Source: Saturnia japonica (Eukaryota; Arthropoda; Insecta; Lepidoptera; Saturniidae). From it: a stretch of DNA of 64,000 bases. A model generated the notes under the pieces. It had not been told where the DNA came from. It saw only the letters and a program-made list of their open reading frames with translations, and did no database searches. The number at the start of each line of letters is the position of its first letter. Position 1 is the first letter of the stretch. The translations under genes were made by a program, and so were the position numbers. Of this stretch, positions 1 to 8,769 are shown piece after piece. Location: contig CM065323.1 of assembly GCA_033032175.1 (NCBI GenBank), positions 14,198,001 to 14,262,000 on the forward strand, read 5' to 3'.

Positions 1-1443
1 CTCGTATTTAATTTCCGAATTATTATTATACTTGTTATTGGCACCGCGTTGATAACGTACGCTACGTTCCGATCGTACCGGTGACGGAGGACTTCCAGTA
101 CGCCGCGGTCGTCGTGTCATATTGGGCGAGCGACGATCGTTGACCGCATTATTGCGCGAAGCCATAACGTGTGCGTGTCGCTGACAAGGCTCGTTACTGG
201 TAGGCGATACCGCGCGCGCAATTTACGTAGAACAGACTAATGTGTTATGTCCAGAATTCCCACATCTACTACATGGTACATTCCATTTGCATGAAGCGGC
301 AGAATGATTACTAAAACATTTGAAACATAAATAATTACGTCGTACCCAGTTTTTTCGTTCGTCCCTAGGTAAATACTTAAATTGGTAACAATTATTAATT
401 TCATGACTTGACGACTTACAATAAATACATTGTTTATTACTATAATCATTTTTGGTACGTTCATTTCTATAATAATTATCCGCGACGTGAACGTTACGAT
501 CCGGTTGCGGGCGGCACGGTGCTCGTTCCGGGAATGATTGTGTAGAAACCGGTTCTATGCTCGCCGTGTCTATCAACCGACATTCGTTTGACAAAAACTC
601 CGTGAACTGATTAAAAGTAGGGAAATTAGCATTGTTACCTCCGTAATGTTGTTTAAACCGAGTTCTAATTTCTGCCGGTAATTTAGTTAAACTTATATGT
701 AATAATAAATGTAACTCCAATGATCAATGGATAGCCCTAAATTGTTCAAAGCCTGAGTCAATTCCAAAAATGGATTGAGGGTTTTTAGATCTGAGGTTAA
801 TAATTTTATTAAGAACCGGTAAATGTAAGATCCTAGAGATATGTGATTTAGCTAACAACCTTTTGTTATCACACCTACCTCTCAATATGTCTATAGCTAT
901 ATCCAATGAACCGTCTACCATAGGCAAATGTTTTATTAAGTTTCTCGGTTCTTTATCTAAGTTCGAAAACAGATAATGAAATTTTTCAGTTTTGGATATA
1001 TCTTTCCTAGACAGTACTAATGAAGTAAATAGACTAATAAAATTACACCATGAAAATACGTCTCCATCAAAAACCGGTAAATTAATACGCGGCAACCGAG
1101 CCGATGCCACGCTTTCTGTAGGTACGTGTGTACCGTCCAAACCTGGATAAGCTGCCGAAACCGCCTCTAACTGATTATATATCTCCGTAGCCTCTTTATA
1201 CTTTACACCGTAATCGTCAATGGCTGATTCATCCGTGCAAATACTCAAAATGTTCTCGTATGCATCCGTTAGCGAATTAAAATTGTCTTCAAGTTTTCTA
1301 AACCGAGCCGATACAACACCCTTACTATAGGATTTATTTTCCATTATTTCTATAGAATTCTTGAACCAATCATATTTAATTTTAAATTTACTTTCCCAAG
1401 ATTTCGATGCCATTTTAAAATAACCGTTATAGTAGATCCTCAC
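1..1443 (-). pseudogene. BEL/Pao retrotransposon gag, start of gag-pol (two in-frame stops)
   Basis: Capsid-type polyprotein of a BEL/Pao LTR retrotransposon, which would package element RNA in cytoplasmic particles. The start at 1413 (MASKSWESK) lies about 80 nt after a primer-binding site. Residues about 110-235 match the DUF1759 gag domain (LPRINLPVFDGDVFSW). A TGA at 724-726 breaks the frame, which continues unshifted into three zinc knuckles between about 430 and 230 (CIYCKSSSHEINNC, CFKCFSNHSAASC, CSRCGNSGHNTLVC). A second in-frame TAA lies at 223-225. The frame then stays open, basic and proline/serine-rich, to the window edge, where the protease would follow. Two stops with no frameshift suggest fairly recent decay. 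Readthrough is possible but unsupported. Confidence 0.88.
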
Positions 1444-1490
1444 AGACCGAATTTATTATAGTTATTATTCCCGAAATCCAGAAGACCTGC

Positions 1491-1506
1491 ATCCGGCTCG
1501 AAGGAC
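1491..1506 (-). other. BEL primer-binding site
   Basis: On the minus strand this reads GTCCTTCGAGCCGGAT, the complement of a tRNA 3' part, placed just after the LTR end and about 80 nt before the gag start. The form TCCTTCGAGCCGGA is the usual primer site of insect BEL/Pao elements. It fixes the orientation of the element and the inner edge of its LTR. Confidence 0.65.
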
Positions 1507-1510
1507 AAAA

Positions 1511-1865
1511 TGTTATCGAGAATCTCCTAAAAAAACTAAATCAAACCAGGATGGCTTGGTTACCCCAATCCAGGTGTTTTCGTAAAACCATATGAAGCAA
1601 ACCACTAACCTTGATCGCAGCGACTTCTGCTTGTGGTGCACCGCTATACTCCACACACACGGACTAAAGTGAAACTGTAAGGTTTTGTACTTTATTTCGT
1701 GGATTTCTATATAAATATCAATAAAATAACACACTGCGTCGTCCGCTCTCGAACCGCAATTAGTTTTTAACTGACGGTCGTCAAAAAAAGTCTCACCTAG
1801 CCGCCATCCCCGGTATCGCGATCTACCCACATTTGAAATTATAAAAACCGCCTGGACACTAACCA
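1511..1865 (-). mobile_element. probable 5' LTR of the BEL element
   Basis: The stretch between the primer site and the gypsy coding remains at 1867 begins TGTTATC at 1511 and can be ended at ...AACCA at 1865, giving TG...CA ends in both readings and about 355 bp. It contains no recognisable protein; the reading frames inside look accidental. The outer edge is inferred from where gypsy homology begins, and no second LTR is in the window to confirm it. Confidence 0.42.
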
Positions 1866-1866
1866 T

Positions 1867-2312
1867 TATTGAATCTGTTTATTTACTTCATCCTGCTCTT
1901 TTAAGGCTAATCGTCGTGGTCTCTGTTCTATTGGTATATCATTTTTTACAATTATATGTAAATCTATTGGAGATTCTTTAACTTTTAACGGAACATAAAA
2001 CATTACTAACTTTTTCACTTGTTCTTTAATTTTTTAGCTAACATTATTACCTAGAACAAATAAAGAACTATCATCAGTTACAGAACATGATAAATTATGC
2101 AACCATTCGACATCTACAGGGAAAATTCGTACCATATTATGATCCAACAACACCTTACACTTTTGTAACAACTGTTGACCTATAATTACGTCATAAGGCA
2201 TTACACAATTGGGAACAACAAAAAATTAATTTCTTTGTAATAATATTCGTCTATAGATAAAGTAGTTGTAATGGAACAAACTGATCTTCCTTTGCTACTA
2301 TCAAAACCTTCT
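1867..2312 (-). pseudogene. Ty3/gypsy protease to RT start, relic
   Basis: Minus-strand translation in two frames gives a gypsy aspartic-protease end (CVMPYDVIIGQQLL) followed by the linker into reverse transcriptase (PIEQRPRRLALKEQDEV). A frameshift near 2215 and a stop near 2035 disable it. It is truncated on the left where the BEL LTR begins and on the right where the plus-strand LINE begins. The gypsy gag at 13985-14475 has the same orientation on the far side of the LINE nest, so both may derive from one gypsy copy split by the LINE. The gag end and protease are not contiguous, so this remains inference. Confidence 0.72.
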
Positions 2313-2319
2313 AAAACAA

Positions 2320-2768
2320 TGTCACAGAATAGGTACGTCATTAAAAGTGAAGCAACCGTCCAAAATAACCCTAAAAGATTATGGCAGTATGTAAAAAATT
2401 TGAAACATGCCCATCTGTTCCTGCACATATTGAGTATGGCTCAAAAACAGCCACTAACGGTAAAGCAATATGTAATTTGTTTTCTGATTATTTTGAATCA
2501 GTTTTTTTCCCACGATACACTGCATGCAAATAATGACAATGTCAGTAATGTTAACACATTGAATAACATAGGTCACTTGAGTATATCCGAAGCAGAGGGG
2601 GAAAATTATATTCGTAAAATTGACGGTAATAAAGGAGCTGGCTCAGATAAAATACCTCCCTCCATACTTCGTAAAAAAGTGCATCAAATCCTTAGTTGTT
2701 CCTCTAACGGTTATATTTAATAATTCACTAAAAACAGGCGTAATTCCTAGTTAATGGAAAGAAGCATA
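2320..2768 (+). pseudogene. LINE ORF2, N-terminal RT part
   Basis: The translation has the linker between endonuclease and reverse transcriptase typical of CR1/Jockey ORF2 (NPKRLWQYVKN), then the RT entry motif (KGAGSDKIPPSIL). A one-base shift near 2688 and a TAA near 2753 break the frame. At 2754-2766 it reads WKEA, and the sequence continues as YFVP at 8230 beyond the pogo insertion. The fragment has no start of its own. Confidence 0.75.
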
Positions 2769-2775
2769 GGGGAGA

Positions 2776-3146
2776 GGGGGGCACCTTTGAACACTTTTTA
2801 GTTATTAAATTATATTTCTCATATGGTTTTATAAATCAAGATGTATTATATTTTATAAATAATTATGGGGTTTATACTAAATAATAAAAATGATATTTGT
2901 TTATTTTGACCCATCAAACTAACGCAGTTTCCATTTTTTTTAAACCATATTTTGTTCAAATCTACCCCATCCGCGGGGCAGATTTGAAACCCCTAGGGGC
3001 AGTATTGAAAAACCGGGATAAAATAAAAACCATGTAACTTAGAATATAATCAACACTATATTTAAGTTATTTTCCTCATATTATCATTGAACATAGACAT
3101 CTATACCTACACTAGTTATTCTAAACAGTCTGGGGCAGTCTTGAAC
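2776..3146 (+). promoter_or_regulatory. left subterminal iterons of the pogo element
   Basis: Repeats of the core GGGGCA-N(2-3)-TTGAA occur at 2776-2792, 2975-2990, 2996-3010 and 3132-3146, with an inverted copy at about 2952-2969. The core resembles the terminal sequence of the element. They are likely transposase-binding sites; that role is inferred from position and repetition. Confidence 0.6.
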
Positions 3147-3667
3147 AAGAATAAACGAACTTGCAAGTTTTAAAAGAGATCAATATGAATATTGCAAAAC
3201 AATCACTTAAAGGTACCTTTATGAAACCTATCTTAAAAATATGACATAAGAGTCTTAAGAACATTCTTTAAAAGCTTTAAATTATAAAATAAACAATCAA
3301 AATAGCCTTAAAAGCCAGGATGAAAAAACATAAAAATTAAAAAGAAACAAATTGAAACATTGGTAGTTAGAACTTAGCCTAGTTTAAATTTACTAAAGTC
3401 AAATTTGAATATTAAAAGAGCAGCTGTTCGTGAAGTTCCTGCAATAGGACATGGTTTTGGAAGTTTCTTCACAATATCCGTAATAGGAATGAAAGATTGA
3501 TCTTCTTTGTCAGGGAACATAAATTTATAACCAAACATCTTTTTCATGAAAGAAACTAAAAACATACTTTCGTCTTTTCGTTTAATAATAGACACAAAAT
3601 ACATTTGTGCATCATTTTTGGTAGAGTGACATTTTACCAATACATAATCATTTTCATTTAAATCCTT

Positions 3668-4080
3668 TAACGCGGTGAGGCGGGAAGCGAGGAAAGTATA
3701 ACTACTGTTCAAGTGAGACAGATTTATTTGGTAGACAGAGAGAGATACAATTTCGATGCGCAGTACTAAACCGGTGTATCCCAACGTAGGTGGAAGTACA
3801 CAAGCACAGTACTGAATAACTAATACTACGACACTAAAACGTCTCAACAAGGGTGAAAGCGCATAGCGTGCGTGGTACTAGGCCCTAGCAGATATCCTAA
3901 GGATGCTCGATCACTTTTGGCACAGTTGCTCAGGTCACTATTTTATGTCGACATAACGATAGCGCCATATAATCTACTAGTAGCGCCATCTCTTGTTGAC
4001 TAGGCGATAATTCAATCTTTACGAAATGCAGAAAACGCATAGTGACATCTAGTGATGAATATTAAATATTGGTGGCGTTA
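3668..4080. mobile_element. 413-bp MITE-like insert in the pogo transposase
   Basis: The insert is bounded by short inverted ends TAACGC...GCGTTA and flanked by AATCCTT on both sides (3661-3667 and 4082-4088). With the next base this makes an 8-bp duplication with one mismatch. Removal joins the flanking transposase codons in frame (RNKD to LNEN). It has no coding capacity and contains several GCGCCAT motifs near 3960-3990. An 8-bp duplication would suit a non-autonomous hAT or a P-like element, but the family is not identified. Confidence 0.75.
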
Positions 4081-4194
4081 CAATCCTTATTTCTCAAATA
4101 TTGAATTGATTCTCCCTCGGCAACTTGAGCATTAAAATCAGAACTACTTAGACTATCACTTGCATACATATCAGAATAATCATGTAAAGATATA

Positions 4195-5710
4195 CACTCA
4201 TCAAAAAAGTCTAAGCAACAAGTACTAATTTAAATTTTAGGATGGTTCTTCACATTATAACGGTTTATTTTATTTTTTAAATAATATCTTTAGGGTTTTA
4301 TATGGTGTAAAAATAACAGCTGTTGTCTTTATAAGTTCTTTTAATAACAGAAATGAACAATATTAGAATATACTGTAGAAACTAAGATACATAAGAAACT
4401 AAACTTTTTTCTTACAAAATTAAATTTCTAAAGAAAATGTATTTATTGTGAAAGAATAGAACAATTTAATACAAAGTATGGTCTCCTCTGCTATTCAGAA
4501 CTTGTCGGCAACGATTATTCATTGATTTAATGAGACTGTTTATGTCATCTTGCGGTATTCGCTCCCAATGGAATTGTAGCAAATTCTTCAGCTGTTGGGT
4601 TGTTGTCACTCCGTCCAAGTCCTTCAAAACACGTCTCTGGAGCATGTCCCATGCGTGCTCGATGGGGTTGAGATCTGGCGATTGTGCAGGCCAGGGCAAT
4701 ACCCGGATCTTCTCCGTTGCAAAGTATTCACTGGTTCGCCGAGCTGTATGTGAACGCGCATTGTCATGCATTAACCTAAAATCGGAGCCAAAGGTTTGTG
4801 CAAATGGGTAGACATAAGGTCTGAGAATATCCTCAATGTAATTTTCAGCATTCATGTTTCCATTTACAAAAACGAGCTCAGTTCATTTCCGGGCCGACGA
4901 TACACTCGCACCCTTCTTGTATCAGGCTTAAACCCGAATCACGACTCATCGGAAAACATAATTTTATCCCATTGTTCCTGGGTCCATGTTATGCGTTCTC
5001 TACACCATTCATATCGACGAGCGCGATTCCCGTGACGTATCGGTGGGCACCTGATTGGGCGTCGAGCTCGTAGGCCATACTCATGCAGTCGATTTCGCAC
5101 AGTTTGAGGACTTACATCAACACCACTTGAAATTTGTAGCCTCAAACTTATCTCTCGAGCGGTTAACATCGGCTGGCGTCTTGCAGTCAGTTGTATGTAC
5201 CGGTCTTGCCGAGTGGTTGTACTCCTTTTACGGCCTGGATGCTGTTCAGCGGGTTCTCCTGTATTATTGTAGCGCTGCCAAAGACGACAAATAACACTTC
5301 TATGAATGCCAAAATGTCGAGATACCTGAGATTGATTACTTCCCGCTTGCAACATCCCTACAGCTCTTTGCATTTCATCTGCCATCAAATGACGTCGCTT
5401 CATGACATAAAGAATATCTAACAATTCAATTTTGTCGCTAACTTTATTTAAATGGTTGGTAAAATTATAAAATCAAGACTAAACGTAGCAATTAAAACGC
5501 ACTTAAATTCAAACAAATTCGCAGTCATTTGAATTTTATGAAAAAAACTAAACATAATCAAATTTTTTTTTACAACCAGCCAGTATGTCATCAATAACAA
5601 AAAAGTTTACTTACCTACGCACTTTGTTTGAGTAAATATTTAGAAATTAATTAATATAAATGGAAAAATTTGTAATATCACGCATGTTGCTTAGACTTTT
5701 TTGATGTGTG
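4195..5710. mobile_element. Tc1/mariner-superfamily element, 1516 bp
   Basis: The ends are inverted repeats of about 26 bp: CAC(T/A)CA followed by the perfect 20-mer TCAAAAAAGTCTAAGCAACA, at 4195-4220 and 5685-5710. TA lies outside each end (4193-4194, 5711-5712). Excision with one TA joins the host pogo tail in frame (SESDVN to ISLHD). The element holds a single dead minus-strand DD34E transposase. A second, truncated copy lies at 37625-38097. Confidence 0.9.
4466..5403 (-). pseudogene. Tc1-type DD34E transposase, internally deleted
   Basis: The start is taken at 5403 (MKRRHLMADE), which precedes the paired HTH domains (residues about 1-120: SQVSRHFGIHRSVICRLWQR and a second HTH ending VRNRLHEYGL). 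The first catalytic Asp is in IMFSDES, followed at once by a TGA. Near 4880 about 30-35 residues are missing, the glycine-rich segment normally found after the first Asp. The second Asp lies in LMHDNARSH and the Glu in SPDLNPIEHAWD, spaced as in DD34E Tc1 proteins. The stop and deletion make it inactive. Confidence 0.85.
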
Positions 5711-6860
5711 TATTTACATCTGATTCTGAGATTGGTTGATCACCTCGCGAAGTTTTCTTCTTCTTGGTTTTTGTACAAGTGATTTTAGCCGTAGATTTAC
5801 CTTGTTTTGATAAAGGAACAATTGAAGTTTTGCGTTTAATGCGGTCTAGATAAGCTGCTTCTATTGCGTGTTTTTCTGGAGTGTCAGTTAAAAAACGCGA
5901 GGACCCTTTCTTTCTTCCTTTTCTTCCATTACGAGGAGCCGCTTTTGGATAAGGTCTTATTGCTTCAGGAGTTATTAACCCTATTGGAGCTTTATCATTT
6001 CCCTCAGTGGTTGTTGCAAGTTCATCTACTTCATGGTCAAGTTCATGGGGAAGGTTGAGATGTAGGGTTTGTGGTTGTGAGTTGACTTATATTCTCAAAA
6101 TTAGCAACAACCGGACCTGTATCAATAGCCTTGGTGGGTGTAATTACAGGTTGATCAACTTCTATATCTTCAAAATCAGTGGCGTCACTGTCGATTGCGG
6201 ATGGTGCAGGAAAAACAATTTGAGACACTTCAATGGCCTGAGTGACTGTTATTACAGGTTGATCCACATCAAGATCTGCAGCAATAGGGGCATTGTTGTT
6301 ATCACTATGAGGCACAGAAGCACTAACCTGAAATAACATCTCAACAGTTTGATCAATCGCTACATTTTCTAATGCAACAATCAAAGGTGCTTGTTGCGCA
6401 GGAACAGGCCTATTAGTCACTTCTGAACATTTAAAGTCATCATCTGTGAATTTGTTTCTCGAAAATGGATATATCCCTGCCGCAGAAAATCCCGATGTGA
6501 TGTTATTGATAGTGTGTGAAGCATTATATGCGGGAGTAACAATACTCGCCAGATCGTTAATAGTGATGGTTCTTCCCGCATGATTTAGCAACCAATCATT
6601 TTGAGCGACCGCGAGCTTTGCTTTATAAGGACTGTTTATGTGTGGCTGCAGTTTATGAGTGCAATGAGGAGGGAATGTTAATAATACCATACCGTTTTCT
6701 CTCGAAAAATTTATAGCGTCTATTGTGCAGTGGCTCTCGTGGTTGTCAAGTAATATTAGTATTTGGTCATCTTTCGTGCATCTAACGGTTTTTTGTATAT
6801 GTTGAAGAACTTTGAGAAATAAAGGCCCTGTCATCCAACCACTAGACGGACTGTTAGCAA

Positions 6861-6936
6861 ATCCAATGCTTCCTACAGGAGCTCCATTAAGCATAGAAAT
6901 CCAATGCTTCCTACAGGAGCTCCATTAAGCATAGAG
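6861..6936. repeat. 38-bp tandem duplication in the transposase
   Basis: The segment starting ATCCAATGCTTCCTACAGG at 6861 is repeated exactly at 6899. The period of 38 is not a multiple of three, so the duplication shifts the transposase frame. It arose inside the element and is one of the inactivating lesions. Confidence 0.93.
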
Positions 6937-7804
6937 TCATGGAATCGGGCCCTTGGAAAAATAAATACTGGGGGAATGGTATTCCCCACAGCATTAACAA
7001 TGGCACACATAGTGATTAGTTAGCCTCGTTGGGCGGAAACTCCTTGTCCTACTTGTTTTTGTCCTGTTTTAGCTATTACATTAGGCGCTTGTACAACCGT
7101 CATTATGTTAGTTTCATCCAAGTTGTAAATGCGAGCTGGAGTAAAGTTTCCTCGTTGTAATACTTTTTCATAGTTATTATAAAACATCATAACGTTATAT
7201 CTGTTAAAACTGGTAGATCTAGAAAGGCTTGTATTTTCGGGTTTTCGTAATGATAAAATTGGATGCCTCTCCATAAATCCTTTCATCCATTTAATACCCG
7301 CCATCTTATTGTTTATCCACTTCTTAGGACACTTTTCTAAGGCATTAGCATATTGGTATGCCAATTCTCTCCCTTGTACGTAGGTCAGGCCGTAGTTCAT
7401 TTTAGACATTCTTAAGAAACACTTTTCCAGCATATATTCCTCATCATTTGTAAAAACTTGACAAACTGTGTGTTTGCTACTATATTCTTTACTTTTTGGA
7501 GTAATATTCTCTTTAAAATTTTTAACTCTGTAGTATAAAGTATTTGGTTTTATGTTATATATAGCAGCAGCAGTTCTCAGCTTCATGCCATTGTTGACAA
7601 AAGATAATACAGCTCTTTCGGCATCGTCTTCATTCACAGAATTTTCTTTTTTCTTTTTTCTTTTTGTAATTTCTTACCATGATGACTGAAACAAGAAACA
7701 AATGACAAATTTAAAAATTAAAATGAATGAATAAAAATTAAATGAAAAAATAAAAATTTAAAAATCTCATTATGGACGCGTATTCACTTGGTTAGGTACC
7801 AATA

Positions 7805-8229
7805 GGGGCACTTTAGAACATTTTATTCAAAAGTGCCCCAGCAATTTTGTTCAAATCTGCCCGAACACCATCTTGCCTAAATAAACATCTCTGGACGAAA
7901 AACTTACTAGAGTTCAAATTAATTTTCATTTGTAATACTCGGGATATAATATATGCAACGCAATAAAATCATAATAATTTGAAAATAATACTTACCTTGT
8001 CAGTAATTTGCTTACAAATTAAAAAAAAAATTATTTACTCTGGTCTTCGTAAACAAACCAGCGAATGATTTTGAAAATTACACTGACATTGACGTTAGTT
8101 GGAAACTGACAGATGTTTAGGTCGGTGTTACCAGTATTAAAATAGTTTCAGAGGTTAGGAATGATAAAGGATCCGTTCATAAAACAAACAATTCAAAACT
8201 GCCTCTATTCTAAACTGCCCCCTCTCCCC
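7805..8229 (-). promoter_or_regulatory. right subterminal iterons of the pogo element
   Basis: Copies of the same core as on the left occur at 7805-7820 (direct), 7827-7840 and 7847-7863 (inverted), 8192-8203 and 8208-8229 (terminal). The arrangement at both ends suggests multiple transposase-binding sites; this role is inferred. Confidence 0.58.
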
Positions 8230-8616
8230 TACTTTGTTCCTATACATAAAGCTGGATCCAAGAGTAATGTTGAGAATTACCGGCCAGTATCCCTATTGTC
8301 TGTTTTTAGTAAGTTGTTTGAAAAATTGGTGCACGATCAAATATACAGCTCAATTTTTTTGTATATTCCATTGGAACAGTTTGGGTTTATGAAACGAAGA
8401 TTAATACTATCCAATCTAGCAGTATTTTCAGATTACATAGCTACAGCTATGGATCAAGGTTATCAGGTGGATGTCATGTATACCGATTACTCTAAGTGTT
8501 TTGATCGTATTAATCATGATATCCTCTTACTGAAGCTTGATTCGCTATTCGTACTATTGATGACTGCCACATGTTACAGAATGAACTTTTGCGACTTTGT
8601 GATTATTGCAAGTTAA
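8230..8616 (+). pseudogene. LINE ORF2, middle RT part
   Basis: Continues the reverse transcriptase interrupted at 2768. Recognisable RT motifs are FVPIHKAGSKSNVENYRPVS, then a fingers/palm segment (PLEQFGFM) and the first palm aspartate motif (YTDYSKCFDRINHD). After KLDSL the sequence jumps to the segment preceding the thumb, so the YADD box is deleted. It is interrupted again at 8616 by the RTE-like LINE. Confidence 0.78.
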
Positions 8617-8769
8617 TAATAATATTAATAAAGCCCTTTATTCAGACACACTTAGTATCTATTTACAAAGTATTAAGTACTAAAAACTATGATTATGGAT
8701 ATACAATTTTATATTGTGTAGCTAAACTAATTTTAATCTATTCTATTAATACTTAATTATTTTTTGTTG

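Larger units (their letters stand above)
3374..7680 (-). pseudogene. pogo/Tigger (CENPB-type, DDE_1) transposase, broken
   Basis: Cut-and-paste transposase with, in order, an N-terminal HTH (AERAVLSFVNNGMKLRTAAAI), a CENPB-type second HTH (GIKWMKGFMERHP), a DDE core and a basic/serine-rich tail. D1 is in IYNLDET and D2 in ILLDNHESH. The expected third motif (QPLDV-like) reads QPHIN, apparently a 12-nt loss that removes the third Asp. Other damage: a frame slip in the A-rich start near 7640, a stop at 7020, and a 38-bp tandem duplication at 6861-6936. After removal of the Tc1 element and the 413-bp insert, the tail runs on in frame into the C-terminal domain at 3374-3667 (ENDYVLVKC, then FKFDFSKF). 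Confidence 0.85.
2769..8229. mobile_element. pogo/Tigger DNA transposon, 5461 bp, inserted at TA
   Basis: The left end GGGGAGAGGGGGGCACC (2769) and the right end read inward, GGGGAGAGGGGGCAG (from 8229), form imperfect terminal inverted repeats. TA flanks both ends (2767-2768 and 8230-8231), as expected for the Tc1/mariner/pogo superfamily. Removing the element with one TA restores the LINE codons GCA TAC TTT. The interior holds one minus-strand transposase, split by a Tc1 element (4195-5710) and a 413-bp insert (3668-4080). Both subterminal regions carry repeats of a GGGGCAGNTTTGAA motif. Confidence 0.92.

Noticed and set aside
1491..1506. tRNA gene
   Set aside because: Only the acceptor/T-arm complement is present, as expected for a retroelement primer site; no cloverleaf can be drawn.
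1513..1866. 117-residue minus-strand open frame in the BEL LTR
   Set aside because: It lies between primer site and LTR edge, has no similarity to known domains, and probably reflects chance in an LTR.
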